From positions 1-5,131 of the forward strand of contig OMQE01000020.1 in the NCBI GenBank assembly GCA_900313155.1: DNA of 5,131 bases, given 5' to 3'. A program made the position numbers and the translations under genes. Each line of letters begins with the position of its first letter. The first letter of the stretch is position 1. The notes beneath the pieces are model-generated. The model was not told the DNA's origin, did no database searches, and saw nothing but the letters and a program-made list of their open reading frames with translations. This document shows, piece by piece, positions 5,093-5,131 of the stretch. The DNA comes from an uncultured Rhodospirillaceae bacterium. Its GTDB lineage: Bacteria; Pseudomonadota; Alphaproteobacteria; RF32; CAG-239.

Positions 5093-5131
5093 ATGGGAAA
5101 AAGATATTTGCTCGATAAAGAATCACTCAAA
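5093..5131 (+). CDS. 5' end of a gene cut by the window edge, product unknown (partial)
   Basis: Only 13 codons are visible: MGKRYLLDKESLK. They are preceded by an excellent ribosome-binding site at a normal distance, so the start is well supported. Thirteen residues are too few to name a family. The gene lies 60 bases after the terminator of the structured RNA, with no obvious promoter in between. Its expression may therefore depend on read-through or antitermination at that RNA. This layout is seen in riboswitch or attenuator control, in type III toxin-antitoxin loci and in some RNA-plus-protein defence cassettes. Which, if any, applies cannot be told here. Confidence 0.6.
   Translation, partial: MGKRYLLDKESLK

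Noticed and set aside
4840..5118. 92-codon + strand open frame
   Set aside because: It has no ribosome-binding site, starts inside the promoter candidate, and runs through the highly paired RNA, the terminator and the start of the next gene. It is most likely an accidental frame.

Overview
The window looks like a piece of a Gram-negative bacterial chromosome of moderate to low G+C. The main clue is an AnmK-type kinase, an enzyme of cell-wall recycling. Intergenic regions are AT-rich and contain near-consensus sigma-70-type promoters and intrinsic terminators. I cannot assign a species; a host-associated proteobacterium is only a guess. No rRNA, tRNA, CRISPR array, insertion sequence or phage module is visible.

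Layout. At the left edge (2-79, +) is what may be the last 25 codons of a gene running toward the centre. From 2454 down to 136 (all -) lies a compact three-gene operon: a SemiSWEET-type sugar transporter, a ROK-family sugar kinase and an anhydro-N-acetylmuramic acid kinase. The genes overlap by 4 and 8 bases. Just upstream is an unrecognised 117-residue gene (2508-2861, -). Its intrinsic terminator carries the -35 box of the sugar operon promoter in its loop. Between 2905 and 3290 a strong promoter and a strong terminator on the - strand bracket about 350 bases with no convincing gene, so this is a candidate small RNA or mini-ORF transcript. Next comes an unrecognised, possibly secreted 365-residue protein (3334-4431, -) with its own terminator and an unusual start region.

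On the right, 4432-4880 holds no convincing gene. From 4881 to 5032 the + strand encodes what appears to be a highly structured RNA: a 5' hairpin, a 21-bp helix closing a three-way junction, and a terminator hairpin, packed end to end. It ends about 60 bases before a strong ribosome-binding site and the first 13 codons of a gene cut by the window edge.

How it may work together. The operon is best read as sugar salvage: a small membrane carrier passes a sugar, the ROK kinase phosphorylates a free (amino)sugar, and AnmK converts anhydro-MurNAc from murein turnover to MurNAc-6-phosphate. The structured RNA followed by a gene resembles a riboswitch or attenuator leader, or an RNA-terminator-gene cassette such as a type III toxin-antitoxin system. 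The partial gene does not allow a choice between these.
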